Positions 8,176 to 17,690 are shown, counted from the stretch's first letter. The stretch is DNA of 64,000 nucleotides from Bradyrhizobium iriomotense (GCF_018129405.1 NZ_JAFCLP010000004.1:62001-126000), one strand, 5' to 3'. Translations and numbers: made by a program. The notes: generated from the letters alone by a model not told the origin.

Positions 8176-10038
8176 ATGCTTGCCATCACCGACCTCTCCA
8201 TCCGCCTCGCCGGACGCCTTTTGATTGACCAGAGTTCCGTGCAGATCACGCCCGGATCGCGTGTCGGCCTGGTCGGGCGCAACGGCACCGGCAAGTCGAC
8301 CCTGTTCAAGGTGATCCGGGGTGAGGTGGCCGCCGAGCACGGCACAGTGACCCTGCCGCCGCGCTGGCGCGTCGGCAGCCTGGCGCAGGAGGCCCCGAAC
8401 GGCCCCGAAAGCCTGATCACGGTCGTGCTGAAGGCCGACCTCGAACGCGACGCGCTGCTCGCGGAGGCCGAGCACGCGACCGATCCGCACCGGATCGCGG
8501 AGATCCAGACCCGGCTCGTCGACATCGACGCGCATTCGGCACCTAGCCGCGCGGCGGCGATTCTCTCCGGCCTCGGCTTTTCCGCCGCCGACCAGCTGCG
8601 TCCCTGCGCCGAGTTCTCCGGCGGCTGGCGCATGCGCGTCGCGCTCGCCGCGACGCTGTTCGCCGCCCCCGATCTGCTGCTGCTCGACGAGCCCACCAAC
8701 TATCTCGACCTCGAAGGCACGCTGTGGCTCGAGGATCACCTCGCGCATTATCCGCGCACGGTGATCGTGATCAGCCACGACCGCGACCTCCTGGAAAGCT
8801 CGGTCGACCAGATCCTGCATCTGGAGCGCGGCAAGCTCACGCTCTACAAGGGCACCTACTCCTCCTTCGAGGAGCAGCGCGCCGCGCGCGAGCTGCTCGA
8901 CGCCAAAGCGGTCAAGCGCCAGGAGGCCGAGCGCGCCCGCCTGCAGGCCTTCGTCGACCGCTTCAAGGCCAAGGCCTCGAAGGCCCGCCAGGCGCAATCC
9001 CGCGTGAAGATGCTGGAGCGGCTGAAGCCGATCACGGCGCTGGTCACCGAGGACGTGCGCGAGATCAGCTTTCCCGCGCCGGAGAAGATCCTGTCGCCGC
9101 CGATCATCGCCGTCGACAACGCTTCGGTCGGCTACGATCCGGCGAGCCCGGTGCTCGGCCGCGTCACCTTGCGTATCGACAATGACGACCGCATCGCGCT
9201 GCTGGGGGCCAACGGCAACGGCAAGTCGACACTTGTAAAACTGCTCGCCGGACGGCTTGCGCCGTTCTCCGGCAAGGTCACGCGCGCCGACAAGCTGTCG
9301 ATCGCCTATTTCGCGCAGCACCAGCTCGACGAGCTCAACGAGGACGCCTCCGCCTACGACCACGTCCGCAAGCTGATGGGCGATGCGCCCGAAGCCAAGG
9401 TCCGCGCCCGCGCCGGCGCGATCGGCTTCTCCGGCAAGGCTGCCGACACCAAGGCCGGCAAGCTCTCGGGCGGCGAGAAGGCGCGGCTCCTCCTGGGCCT
9501 TGCGACCTTCTTCGGCCCCAACATGATCATCCTGGACGAGCCGACCAACCATCTCGACATCGACAGCCGCGGCGCGCTTGCGGAGGCGATCAACGAATTC
9601 CCCGGCGCCGTGATCATGGTCTCGCACGATCGCTATCTGATCGAGGCCTGCGCCGAGCGGCTCTGGATCGTCGCCGACCGCACCGTCACCGATTACGACG
9701 GCGACCTCGACGAATACCGCCGCCTGGTGCTGTCGGCCCGCAACGCGGAATCCGCGCCGCGCGAGCGCAGTGCGCCGAGCGAAAAGCCGCAGCGTCCGAA
9801 GTCGGACAATCGCGGCTCGCTGAAGAAGCGCATCGCCGAGGCCGAAGCCGAGATCGCCCGCGTCGGCGACATCATCGCCAAGATCGACACGGCGCTGGCC
9901 CTGCCCGACATCTTTACGCGCGATCCCAAGCAGGCCGCGCAGCTGTCAAAAGCGCGCGCCAATGCCGCCGACGCGCTGGCGCGCGCGGAGGAGCAATGGC
10001 TCGAGGCGAGCGCGCAGTTCGACGAGGCGGCGGGGTAG
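8176..10038 (+). CDS. ABC-F family ATPase (Uup/YheS-like)
   Basis: A 620-residue cytoplasmic protein with two ABC ATPase domains and no membrane segments. Domain 1 has Walker A GRNGTGKST (about 34), signature FSGGW (about 147) and Walker B LLLLDEPTN (about 168). Domain 2 has GANGNGKST (about 344), LSGGEK (about 430) and IILDEPTNHLD (about 452). Between them is the Arg/Lys-rich linker of ABC-F proteins, and a C-terminal coiled coil (about 535-615) resembles the Uup type. Members act on ribosomes or on nucleic acid structure rather than transport. No antibiotic-resistance subfamily motif was recognised, so a housekeeping role is more likely. Confidence 0.92.
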   Translation: MLAITDLSIRLAGRLLIDQSSVQITPGSRVGLVGRNGTGKSTLFKVIRGEVAAEHGTVTLPPRWRVGSLAQEAPNGPESLITVVLKADLERDALLAEAEHATDPHRIAEIQTRLVDIDAHSAPSRAAAILSGLGFSAADQLRPCAEFSGGWRMRVALAATLFAAPDLLLLDEPTNYLDLEGTLWLEDHLAHYPRTVIVISHDRDLLESSVDQILHLERGKLTLYKGTYSSFEEQRAARELLDAKAVKRQEAERARLQAFVDRFKAKASKARQAQSRVKMLERLKPITALVTEDVREISFPAPEKILSPPIIAVDNASVGYDPASPVLGRVTLRIDNDDRIALLGANGNGKSTLVKLLAGRLAPFSGKVTRADKLSIAYFAQHQLDELNEDASAYDHVRKLMGDAPEAKVRARAGAIGFSGKAADTKAGKLSGGEKARLLLGLATFFGPNMIILDEPTNHLDIDSRGALAEAINEFPGAVIMVSHDRYLIEACAERLWIVADRTVTDYDGDLDEYRRLVLSARNAESAPRERSAPSEKPQRPKSDNRGSLKKRIAEAEAEIARVGDIIAKIDTALALPDIFTRDPKQAAQLSKARANAADALARAEEQWLEASAQFDEAAG

Positions 10039-10051
10039 ATTCAAAACCTCG

Positions 10052-10072
10052 AAAACAACCCCATGCACAGTA
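10052..10072. repeat. 21-bp dispersed repeat, copy 1
   Basis: A 21-bp sequence ending in ACAACCCCATGCACAGTA lies 13 bases after the ABC-F stop codon. An identical 21-bp copy occurs at 61750-61770, in both cases intergenic and on the same strand. Confidence 0.7.
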
Positions 10073-10121
10073 CAGGTAATAAATCACCAAGCCGCAAGTT
10101 ATTGAACGGCTTGATCTTTAC

Positions 10122-11087
10122 TCAATCCGCATATTGCCCCGCCGCCTTGATGATCGGCGCCCAGCGATCGACCTCGCTGGCCAGCATCGCGCCCAACGCC
10201 TCCGGCGTCGCCTTGTCCTGCGGGACCGGCTCGGTGTTGATGTCGTTGAACCGGGCGATCAACGTAGGATCCCTCAGCGCGGCCTGAAGCGCCGCCGTCA
10301 GCTTCTGAACGACCGCGGGCGGCGTGCCCTTGGGAGCATAGAGACCGTGCCAGACGCCGAGCTCGAAACCCTTGAGGCCGGCCTCGTCAGCGGTCGGCAG
10401 ATCAGGCAGGCTCTTCAGCCGCTCCTTGGTGGTGATCGCATAGGCCTTGACCTGCTTGGCCGTGATCGGGCCGGTCGTGTTCGTCGCCTGGTCGCAGGTG
10501 AGATCGATCTGCTTGCCGAGCAGATCGTTCATGATCGGACCGTTGCCCTTGTAGGGCACCGTGGTGAGCTGCTTCTGGATCGCCGTCATGAACAGCATGC
10601 CGCAGAGATGCGATGCCGCACCTAACCCGGCATTGGCGTAAGTCAGCTTGTCGCCCTGCTGCTGGGCGTAGGCGACCAGTTCCTTGAGCGTGTCGGCCGG
10701 GAAATCCGGACGCGCGATGATGGTCATCGGCGCATTGGTCACAAGCCCGATCGGCGCAAAGGCCGTCTTCGTGTCGTAGCTCAGATTGCGGTACAGCGTG
10801 GCCGCAGTCGAAATGCCGACGTGATGGACCAGCAGCGTGTAGCCGTCCGGCTGGGCACGCGCGGCGCGGGTCGTGCCAATCGTGCCGCCGGCGCCGGTCG
10901 CGTTCTCGACGATGATCTGCTGGCCGAGCGATTTCCCCATGGCCGCAGCGGTCAGGCGCGCGATGGTATCCGTCGGTCCGCCCGCGGCGTACGGCACCAG
11001 CACGGTAATGGGCCGCGACGGATAGTCCTGGGCAACAGCCGAGCCGAGCGACACGAGCAGAGCCGATACGAGGGTAATGAACCGCAC
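10122..11087 (-). CDS. Bug/TctC family periplasmic solute-binding protein
   Basis: A 321-residue periplasmic binding protein of the tripartite tricarboxylate transporter family. Residues 1-19 are a signal peptide ending in SAVAQ. The mature protein starts with the family hallmark YPSRPITVLVPYAAGGPTD, followed by IVENATGAGGTIGT and later YANAGLGAASHL. These proteins bind small carboxylates or aromatic acids. No TctA or TctB membrane genes are adjacent, so this is an orphan, as is common for the expanded Bug families of Bradyrhizobium and Burkholderiales. Ligand unknown. A dispersed palindrome pair fills the upstream gap. Confidence 0.88.
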   Translation of the reverse strand: MRFITLVSALLVSLGSAVAQDYPSRPITVLVPYAAGGPTDTIARLTAAAMGKSLGQQIIVENATGAGGTIGTTRAARAQPDGYTLLVHHVGISTAATLYRNLSYDTKTAFAPIGLVTNAPMTIIARPDFPADTLKELVAYAQQQGDKLTYANAGLGAASHLCGMLFMTAIQKQLTTVPYKGNGPIMNDLLGKQIDLTCDQATNTTGPITAKQVKAYAITTKERLKSLPDLPTADEAGLKGFELGVWHGLYAPKGTPPAVVQKLTAALQAALRDPTLIARFNDINTEPVPQDKATPEALGAMLASEVDRWAPIIKAAGQYAD

Positions 11088-11176
11088 GATTTCCTCCAGT
11101 TTTTTCTCACGCCATATGAGCGCATTCCCGGCCGCTCCGCCATCACGAAAGCTCGTTTTGGCGAGCGTAGCCTAAA

Positions 11177-11248
11177 GCATGATCCGGAAAAGTGCGAAGC
11201 GGTTTTCCCTCGCGACAAACGCGGAACGCGTTTGCGCGGAGATCATGC
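11177..11248. repeat. Dispersed palindromic element, copy 2 (long form)
   Basis: It starts GCATGATCCGGAAAAGTGCG like copy 1 and ends GATCATGC at 11248. Its right half carries an extra hairpin, CAAACGCG-GAA-CGCGTTTG, so this copy is about 25 bases longer than the others. It occupies the gap between the Bug-family gene and the exonuclease gene. Confidence 0.8.
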
Positions 11249-11259
11249 GCAACAACAAC

Positions 11260-11302
11260 CTAAAGCGTGATGACGATTCATCCTGATCTCATCGCGCTTT
11301 AG
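11260..11302. repeat. Second type of dispersed palindrome (AAAGCG...CGCTTT)
   Basis: CTAAAGCGTGATGA (from 11260) is an imperfect inverted match to TCATCGCGCTTTAG (to 11302), with a GATTCATCCTGATC centre. It directly follows the copy-2 palindrome. Together they account for most of the 312 bases between 11088 and 11399, where I see no gene. Confidence 0.7.
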
Positions 11303-11399
11303 CCTTTTTCTGCCCCAGGCGGCAGAGGCATTCTGGCGGCATATCGCGAAAGGCGGCGGTCTCTGAGCTGTAAGCTCACGACGTGCACTCTGGCACCGG

Positions 11400-12071
11400 T
11401 CATGCCCCGGTCGGATTGAAGACCGGGCTGGTAGTTTGGCGCGCGATGCGTATGCCGCGCTCGGTCAGGTCGCGCAACTGCACGAACATCATCGCGGTCA
11501 TCAATGCGTCGTTGAAGGCATCATGCTGTCCGAGCGGCGGAATGCGGAGGTCGCGGAGCATCGCGGCGAATGACAGATCGACCGAGGTGTTCGGAGGCGC
11601 GTCGCCGTATTTGCGGTCGTAGTAAAGTCGCGACACTTCGATGCGTTCGTTGGGCAACTCAATTCCCACCAGCGGCAGGATGTACTTGTCCAGCATGGCG
11701 ATGTCGAAATCGACATAGTAGCCGATCAACGGGCGCGGCCCGATGAAGTGCAGAAAGCTCGGCAGCACCTTCCAGACGATCGGCGCAGCTTCGACGTCGG
11801 ACCGACGCAAGCGGTGAATTCTGATCGCCTCCGCCCCGAGCTCCCTGTCAGGATGGATGATGGCTTCGAAACGCGTGCTGGTCAAAATCCGATTGCCGCG
11901 GATCTTGATGGCAGCAATGGCGACAACGTCGTCCGTTCGCACGTTCAGACCGGTGGTCTCGCAATCAATGACGACAAACTCGTCGTCAGGCGGGCGGTCG
12001 AACATGAAGCGGTAGGACTGGTCACTCAGGGTTGCCTGGTGCAACAGTCGCTTGATCGCGCGAGGCAGCAT
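11400..12071 (-). CDS. DEDDh 3'-5' exonuclease (DNA polymerase III epsilon-like)
   Basis: A 223-residue exonuclease of the DnaQ superfamily. Exo I is FVVIDCETTGLN (residues 33-43, acidic pair D and E), Exo II is GYYVDFDIAMLDKY and Exo III is HDAFNDALMTAMMF with the His-Asp of the DEDDh type. It is too short for and unlike DnaQ itself. The ATG at 12069-12071 lies one base after the stop codon of the upstream DUF294 gene, so I take it as a coupled start; the frame opens further upstream but those residues would overlap DUF294. It is the last gene of the acetate-symporter operon. Its substrate and its link to acetate uptake are unknown. Confidence 0.85.
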   Translation of the reverse strand: MLPRAIKRLLHQATLSDQSYRFMFDRPPDDEFVVIDCETTGLNVRTDDVVAIAAIKIRGNRILTSTRFEAIIHPDRELGAEAIRIHRLRRSDVEAAPIVWKVLPSFLHFIGPRPLIGYYVDFDIAMLDKYILPLVGIELPNERIEVSRLYYDRKYGDAPPNTSVDLSFAAMLRDLRIPPLGQHDAFNDALMTAMMFVQLRDLTERGIRIARQTTSPVFNPTGA

Positions 12072-12072
12072 T

Positions 12073-13875
12073 CTAGAACATGCCGAGCTTGAAATGATGA
12101 CCAACGATCTCGCGAAACTTCTTCACCACCTGGAGCGCATCACGCAACAGGTGGCGTTCCATGCTGGACAGGTGCGCCGGTCGCACCAGGGTCCCCGATG
12201 CGCCGGCGGACGCGGCCAGCTGCCCGTCGAGCCGAAGCATCAGCAGGAACCGGAAGGCCTGTTTCAAGTCGCGTCCGAAGTCCGTCTGCAGCACGCCGAG
12301 CTCACATAGCCGGGAGATGCGCTTGTCGGTGGAGGTCTCGCGCAGCCCCTGTTCGAGTGCCAGACTGCGAACGCCGTGCACGATCGGAAAGATGCCGCCT
12401 TTCTTGAGGTCGAGCGCGTCTCCCGTGCCCTCGGACGTGATCAGATTGTTGAAGAGGCCGATCGGCGTCTCGAACGCGTCAACCGCGCGGGCAAAATGGG
12501 CCATGAACGTCTGCTCACCTCGGGTCATATCGATCAGCGCCGTCTTGGCGTCATCCAGCAGTTGCTGATCGCCGGCGATCGCCTGCGCATCGTAGATGAT
12601 GGCCACATTCATGTGCCCGGCCTGGTTGGGAAGCACGATCCAGCGGCGCAGATCTGCGAGATATTCGGACAGCGGCCGGGACCATGCCGGATTGCGCACC
12701 ATGATCTCGCCGGGACAGGGAGGAAAGCCGAAGCTCTCGAGAGCAGCGAAGAACTCGTGACGGAACGCCTCCAGGATTTCACCTTGCACCGGGCCAGCCA
12801 GGATCAGGCCGTTGTCCTGGTCGGTCCGTACGGTCTGCTCTCCCCGTCCCTCGCTTCCCATCACGATCAGACAGCTGCCGGCGCGCAGCTTCGCCGGCGC
12901 GACCATGTCAAACAGCCGGGACAGGAGGCGCCGGTTGAGATCGGAGACGATCTCCGCAATGACTTCCACCTTGACGCCCTGCCGCCGCAGCACGCGCGTC
13001 TGCGTCTCGATCTCGCGCGCTGCGGTGGCCAGGTCCTGCCGGCTCGAGGCGCGATCGATGCGGCCGGCGGTGACCTGGGCGCTTCCCGCCAGGAATCCCA
13101 GCAGATCGATCTCCTCCAGAATTCCGACGAATTCCTCATCATCGCGCACGACAAGCCGCCGCTTGTTGTGCTTCGTCATCAGCAGGAGAGCCGAGGAGAC
13201 GAAATCGTCGCGCCGCAAGGACACGATGTCGTAATTCGCGAGCGTGCCCACCGGGGTCTGGATCGACTGGCGCCTCAGCACCACCGCCTTGGACAGATTC
13301 ATGCCCGTCACGATGCCGATCCGCTCGCCGTCCCGGACGAACAGCGCATTGCTGTTGATCTCGCGCATCAGGTGACCGGCGGTCTCGATCGTGTCGCTGG
13401 CCGCCAGAAACACCGGCGGATGCAGGAACAATTCGCCGACCTTGGCGTGCATCAACGAGCCGTAGCGTCGCGCCTCCTCATCGTTGGCGAGTTCGTCCAG
13501 TTTCTGGGATATCTCGCGGTAGAAGAACGCGGCAAAGCGCGGATTTGCCTTGATCAGATCGAGCGCGACCTTCCTGGGGATCACATAGCAGAGCGTCTCG
13601 TCGCGGGCGAAAAACTGGTGGCCGTTATGATCGTGAACGAGCGCGCGACTGTCGAACGTGTCCTTGGGGCCGAGCAATGCGAGCAGGTCGACCTCGCTCC
13701 GCTCCTCGACGATGCCCTTGATCACGACATAAAGCGCCTCCGCCGGAGCGTCCCGCCTGGTGATCGCTTCTCCCGGACTGAAGTAGGCGATGTCGAGCGC
13801 GGCCCGCAACGTCTCGGCCTCGTTCGGCGTCAAACGATCGAACGGCGGGTTGCTGATATCGAACGCCTTGGGCAT
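12073..13875 (-). CDS. cNMP-binding-like / CBS-pair / DUF294 nucleotidyltransferase-like protein
   Basis: A 600-residue cytoplasmic regulator-like protein with four parts in order: a cyclic-nucleotide-binding-like beta barrel (about 12-125, with IVEERSEVDLLALLGPKDTF), a CBS pair (about 155-270, with RRLVVRDDEEFVGILEEIDLLGFL), the DUF294 putative nucleotidyltransferase with GSEGRGEQTVRTDQDNGL near 340-357, and a C-terminal helical substrate domain. The GSEGR...DQDN motif resembles the active site of GlnD/GlnE-type nucleotidyltransferases. I chose ATG 13875, which has AAAGG upstream and starts MPKAFDISN. It sits 116 bases after actP and is coupled to the exonuclease. A sensory or regulatory role for acetate metabolism is inferred from context only. 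Confidence 0.88.
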   Translation of the reverse strand: MPKAFDISNPPFDRLTPNEAETLRAALDIAYFSPGEAITRRDAPAEALYVVIKGIVEERSEVDLLALLGPKDTFDSRALVHDHNGHQFFARDETLCYVIPRKVALDLIKANPRFAAFFYREISQKLDELANDEEARRYGSLMHAKVGELFLHPPVFLAASDTIETAGHLMREINSNALFVRDGERIGIVTGMNLSKAVVLRRQSIQTPVGTLANYDIVSLRRDDFVSSALLLMTKHNKRRLVVRDDEEFVGILEEIDLLGFLAGSAQVTAGRIDRASSRQDLATAAREIETQTRVLRRQGVKVEVIAEIVSDLNRRLLSRLFDMVAPAKLRAGSCLIVMGSEGRGEQTVRTDQDNGLILAGPVQGEILEAFRHEFFAALESFGFPPCPGEIMVRNPAWSRPLSEYLADLRRWIVLPNQAGHMNVAIIYDAQAIAGDQQLLDDAKTALIDMTRGEQTFMAHFARAVDAFETPIGLFNNLITSEGTGDALDLKKGGIFPIVHGVRSLALEQGLRETSTDKRISRLCELGVLQTDFGRDLKQAFRFLLMLRLDGQLAASAGASGTLVRPAHLSSMERHLLRDALQVVKKFREIVGHHFKLGMF

Positions 13876-13991
13876 TTCGACCTTTCGAAGATGCGGACGA
13901 CCTGAGGACCAGACGATTGGCCATCGAACGAGTCGCACCGGCGGGGCCAACTGACCCGACCGGTGCCGAAGCGATGTCCTTGGACTCTCGT

Positions 13992-15683
13992 TCAGTGAGC
14001 CGTCGCCGAAGCAGCTCCGATGCCGGTCTGAGATCGGACATATTGCGCATCGAAGCCATCGCGATCGACCGCGGCACGCTTGCTGCGATCCAGGATCGAG
14101 ACCAGCCAGATCCCCGCAAACGCGATGGCCATCGAGAACAGCGCCGGATTGTCCAGCTTGATCGGAGCCGAGCCCTTGGCGAAGCCAAGCGTCACCTCCC
14201 AGACCGCCGGCGAGAGCACCACGCCCACGACCGCGCTGACCAGACCAAGGAAGCCGCCGACCACGGCTCCCCGCGTCGTCAGGCCCTTCCAGAAGATCGA
14301 CATCACCAGCACGGGGAAATTGCAGGAGGCGGCGATGGCGAAAGCAAGGCCGACCATGAAGGCGACGTTCTGGTTCTCGAACACGATGCCGAGGAAGATC
14401 GCGAGCACGCCAAGCACCAGTGTCGCAATCTTCGACACGCGGATCTCGTCCTGCTCATTCGCGTTCCCGCCCTTGATCACCATGCCGTAGAGATCGTGGC
14501 TGATGGACGATGCCCCCGCCAGAGCCAGCCCGGATACGACGGCCAGGATCGTGGCGAAGGCAACGGCCGAAATGAAGCCAAGGAACAGATTGCCGCCCAC
14601 GGCGTTCGCGAGGTGAATCGCCGCCATGTTGGAGCCACCCTTGATCGCCGCGATTCCGCTCTTGGTCTTCTCGAGGATGCTCCCGTCCAGAAACATCGCG
14701 TCGGTCGAGACCAGCGTGATCGCGCCAAAGCCGATGATGAAGGTCAGGATGTAGAAGTAGCCGATGAAACCCGTGGCGTAGAAAACCGACTTGCGCGCAG
14801 CCTGGGCGTCCTTCACGGTGAAGAAGCGCATCAGGATGTGAGGCAGGCCCGCCGTTCCGAACATCAGCGCCAGGCCGAGCGAGACAGCCGAGAGCGGATT
14901 GGAGATCAGGGTGCCGGGCTCCATGATCGCGAGCTTCTTGGGATGCACTTCGGTTGCCTTGGTGAACAGTGCTTCCGGGCTGAACCCGAACTTGTAGAGG
15001 ACGGCTCCGGCCATGAACGTGGCCCCCGAGAGCAACAGCACCGCCTTGATGATCTGCACCCACGTCGTCGCTTTCATTCCGCCGAACGTCACGTAGATCA
15101 TCATCAGGCCGCCGACCAGGACGACTGCGATCCAGTAATCGAGACCGAACAACAGCTGGATCAGCTTGCCGGCCCCGACCATCTGCGCGATGAGGTAGAA
15201 TGCAACGGTCACCAGCGAGCCGCATGCCGCCAGGATACGGATCTCGGTCTGCCCGAGACGAAACGAGGTGACGTCGGCAAAGGTGAACTTTCCGAGGTTG
15301 CGCAACTGCTCGGCGATCAGAAAGGTGACGATCGGCCATCCCACGAGCCAGCCGACCGAGTAGATCAGGCCGTCGTAGCCCGAGGTGTAGACGAGACCCG
15401 ATATGCCGAGGAACGACGCCGCCGACATGTAGTCGCCCGCGATCGCAAGCCCGTTCTGGAAGCCCGTGATTCCGCCGCCGGCCGAGTAGAAATCCGCAGC
15501 CGACGCGGTCCGTTTGGCGGCCCAATAGGTGATGACGAGCGTCAGGCCGACGAACCCGACGAACATGCCGATCGCCGCCCAGTTGGTCGCCTGCTTCGCG
15601 CCGCCCTCGACGGCGCCGGCGGCGAGCGCGATGGTGGGAACGCTTGCGAGCAGAATTGCCGATAGCCAGGCGAATTTCTTCAC
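13992..15683 (-). CDS. actP: Cation/acetate symporter ActP
   Basis: A 563-residue sodium:solute symporter family protein with a signal-like N-terminus ([21 protein letters not shown]) and about 13 membrane helices. ActP hallmarks visible are [32 protein letters not shown] near residue 65 and [19 protein letters not shown] around 205. It imports acetate, and probably glyoxylate or propionate, with a cation. It begins inside the 3' end of the preceding DUF485 gene (15680-15683, ATGA overlap), the standard yjcH-actP arrangement. No acetyl-CoA synthetase gene is in view. Confidence 0.93.
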   Translation of the reverse strand: MKKFAWLSAILLASVPTIALAAGAVEGGAKQATNWAAIGMFVGFVGLTLVITYWAAKRTASAADFYSAGGGITGFQNGLAIAGDYMSAASFLGISGLVYTSGYDGLIYSVGWLVGWPIVTFLIAEQLRNLGKFTFADVTSFRLGQTEIRILAACGSLVTVAFYLIAQMVGAGKLIQLLFGLDYWIAVVLVGGLMMIYVTFGGMKATTWVQIIKAVLLLSGATFMAGAVLYKFGFSPEALFTKATEVHPKKLAIMEPGTLISNPLSAVSLGLALMFGTAGLPHILMRFFTVKDAQAARKSVFYATGFIGYFYILTFIIGFGAITLVSTDAMFLDGSILEKTKSGIAAIKGGSNMAAIHLANAVGGNLFLGFISAVAFATILAVVSGLALAGASSISHDLYGMVIKGGNANEQDEIRVSKIATLVLGVLAIFLGIVFENQNVAFMVGLAFAIAASCNFPVLVMSIFWKGLTTRGAVVGGFLGLVSAVVGVVLSPAVWEVTLGFAKGSAPIKLDNPALFSMAIAFAGIWLVSILDRSKRAAVDRDGFDAQYVRSQTGIGAASATAH

Positions 15684-15982
15684 GAGCGGTTCTCCTCGAC
15701 AATTTTGCGGATGAGTACGTCGTAGCTGGAATTCGCCCGACGGACGTAGATGCCCGTCAGCACAAAGGCGAGCACGATGACGGACAGTCCGATCGGAATA
15801 CCGATCGTCGTCACACCGCTGCCCAGTGGTATTCCCAGAAACTTGGGAGCGTAGGCGACCAGCAGGATGAAGCCGAAATAGATGACAAGCATAATCGCCG
15901 ACAGCAGCCAGCCTAGCGACGAACGCCGGCGCACGAGCTCCCGGTAATTCGGATCGCGTTCAATCTTTGCGAGGTTGCTCAC
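15680..15982 (-). CDS. yjcH: DUF485 membrane protein (YjcH-like), partner of ActP
   Basis: A 100-residue inner-membrane protein with two hydrophobic helices ([20 protein letters not shown] and a second around residues 60-80) and a cytoplasmic charged N-terminus. The pattern [16 protein letters not shown] matches DUF485. Translation starts at GTG (15980-15982), with AGGGG about 9 bases upstream. It overlaps actP by four bases. YjcH-type proteins always precede ActP-like symporters and probably assist their assembly; a biochemical role is not established. Confidence 0.88.
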   Translation of the reverse strand: MSNLAKIERDPNYRELVRRRSSLGWLLSAIMLVIYFGFILLVAYAPKFLGIPLGSGVTTIGIPIGLSVIVLAFVLTGIYVRRANSSYDVLIRKIVEENRS

Positions 15983-16360
15983 GTCAATGATCCCCTGGAT
16001 GATCCTCTGAAATTTCTTGCCATGCCGGCAGCCCCTTCTTTCGGGGAGCTGTCCTAGCCTGCACTGGCGGCCGGCCGGGCTCCATGATCCAGATCAAGAG
16101 CGGTCGATCCCGTTGCGATGTGTCTGCAGGGCCGTCCCGAGTCCGACGCGGAGCCGAGAAGCGATGGCTCGGGAAATGTCCGCGCCTGCCGACGAAATGG
16201 CCCGTGTTGCTTCCGCGCATTTGGGATTAAGTTGGACGGAATTTGCGTCGGCGCATCGCGGATGATCCGGCTCCACGCTCGAGACCGATCGGCATTTTCA
16301 GTCCAAGCGATTTCCAGCCCAAGCGATATGCAAACGAGGAACGATCAAGGGATATCTCGA
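15983..16360. other. Divergent intergenic region upstream of yjcH-actP
   Basis: This 378-base gap separates the minus-strand acetate operon from the plus-strand methyltransferase gene and must hold both control regions. An open frame continues upstream from the methyltransferase to 16118 but its composition is Arg/Cys-rich and I judge it non-coding. No recognisable sigma-70 or sigma-54 promoter stands out. Confidence 0.45.
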
Positions 16361-17149
16361 ATGTCCACACCCGAACCGATCAAGTTCACCGACGGCGCGG
16401 CTTACGAGCGCTTCATGGCCCCGTGGAGCCGATCGGCCGGGGCACTTTTCCTCGATTGGCTGGCGCTGGGACCAGGTCTGTCGTGGGTCGACGTCGGCTG
16501 CGGAAACGGCGCGTTCACGGAGATGATCCTCGCCGGCGCCGCTCCCTCGCACGTGAGCGCGATCGATCCGTCCGAGGCGCAAATTGCAGCGGCACGGCAC
16601 CGGATATCGGCGAAGCAGGTCGCGCTTTCGGTTGGCGATGCGTTGGCGCTTCCCTACGACGATGCGCGCTTCGACGCGGCTGTCATGGCGCTGGTGCTGT
16701 TTTTCGTGCCCGACCCCAAAAGGGGGGCAGCCGAATTGGTGCGCGTGACCAAGCCCGGCGGCATGGTTGCGTCCTACACCTGGGACATCATGCGCGGCGG
16801 CACGCCGACGCAGCTGCTGTGGGAGGAACTGGATGCCATGGGTCAGTCGACGGCGCGGCCGCCGAGCGCGGATGTCTCGCGTTTTGCAGCCCTCAAGGCA
16901 CTCTGGGCAGAGCTCGGCATCCGCGATGTCGAAACCCGCGAGCTTGTCGTCGAGCGGACATTCGTGAACTTCGACGACTATTGGCTGTCCATGGTCGTGA
17001 GCAGTCCGAGCGGCGTCGTGGGAAAGCTGTCGGATGCAGAGAGCGCCGAGTTGCAGCGCCGGCTGCAAGACAGACTTCCGGCGAGCGCGACGGGAGCGAT
17101 TACGGTCCACGCCTGGGCGACCGCGATCAAAGGGCGAAAAGCCGCGTGA
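16361..17149 (+). CDS. Class I SAM-dependent methyltransferase
   Basis: A 262-residue cytoplasmic methyltransferase. SAM-binding motif I is VDVGCGNGAFTEMI near residue 44, followed by an acidic IDPSEAQI after strand beta 2, then DALALPYDDARFDAAVMALVLFF (motifs II-III), which matches the Methyltransf_11/UbiE-like group. The ATG at 16361 is preferred because the preceding in-frame residues are not homologous in character and an AAGGGA site lies upstream. The substrate cannot be told. It converges with a lipoprotein gene 10 bases downstream and is not part of a visible operon. Confidence 0.82.
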   Translation: MSTPEPIKFTDGAAYERFMAPWSRSAGALFLDWLALGPGLSWVDVGCGNGAFTEMILAGAAPSHVSAIDPSEAQIAAARHRISAKQVALSVGDALALPYDDARFDAAVMALVLFFVPDPKRGAAELVRVTKPGGMVASYTWDIMRGGTPTQLLWEELDAMGQSTARPPSADVSRFAALKALWAELGIRDVETRELVVERTFVNFDDYWLSMVVSSPSGVVGKLSDAESAELQRRLQDRLPASATGAITVHAWATAIKGRKAA

Positions 17150-17159
17150 CGCGCGGCCC

Positions 17160-17690
17160 TTACGTCGCCGCCTTCTTCTTCGGCTTCGGCTTGGTCCCCT
17201 TCGGCATGACCGGCGCCTCCGGCGTGCCCTCGATCGAGGACAGGCGGCCCGAAGTGAACGTGTAGATGCCGGCACGCGGCCCGGTCGTCCAGGTGACGGC
17301 GGCGACGCGACGGCCGGCGGCGTCATTGGAGAGATTGACAGTCGAGGGCGCGCCGATGCCGCGCACCACATCGCATTCGGTGTGGCCGAGCGCGACCGTG
17401 CCGCCCGTCGGCGCGGGCGCCGTCGTCGACGCATTGGCGTCAGCCGGCCCGGGGGCCGGCGTCATACCGGGACAGGCACCGTCGGCGCTGACGAGATCCT
17501 CAGCGCCCACCGGCTTGTCGGGGGTCAGCGGCGGCGATTCGATCGAGATGTTCTTGATGAAGAGGCGACCCGGCCTCTGGAACCATTCGGCATCCTTCGA
17601 CAGCAGATCGGACCCCGAGCAGCCCGCAACCAGCGGTGCTACGGCGGCCAACACAACTATGAGCGAGCCGGGAAGCTTTTGATGTCGCAC
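17160..17690 (-). CDS. Hypothetical lipoprotein
   Basis: A 176-residue lipoprotein whose signal sequence ends in a lipobox, LVAGC (Cys at residue 24), so it is anchored to a membrane after lipidation. The mature part contains a Pro/Ala/Thr-rich linker (about residues 78-98), then GHTECDVVRGIGAPSTVNLSNDAAGRRVAAVTW, which resembles the small beta-rich SmpA/OmlA-like repeats that use DVVRxxGxP motifs, and a basic KPKPKKK tail. The start is GTG (17688-17690). Function unknown; a role in envelope maintenance would fit the fold but is inference. Confidence 0.7.
   Translation of the reverse strand: MRHQKLPGSLIVVLAAVAPLVAGCSGSDLLSKDAEWFQRPGRLFIKNISIESPPLTPDKPVGAEDLVSADGACPGMTPAPGPADANASTTAPAPTGGTVALGHTECDVVRGIGAPSTVNLSNDAAGRRVAAVTWTTGPRAGIYTFTSGRLSSIEGTPEAPVMPKGTKPKPKKKAAT

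Noticed and set aside
12376-15665. Two long plus-strand frames opposite DUF294 and actP
   Set aside because: Composition is Arg/Asp/His-rich without hydrophobic segments, while the minus strand gives an intact symporter and a multi-domain protein with overlapping starts.
16118-16360. N-terminal extension of the methyltransferase
   Set aside because: Upstream residues are Arg/Cys/Ser-rich and not part of the fold; ATG 16361 gives a normal N-terminus.
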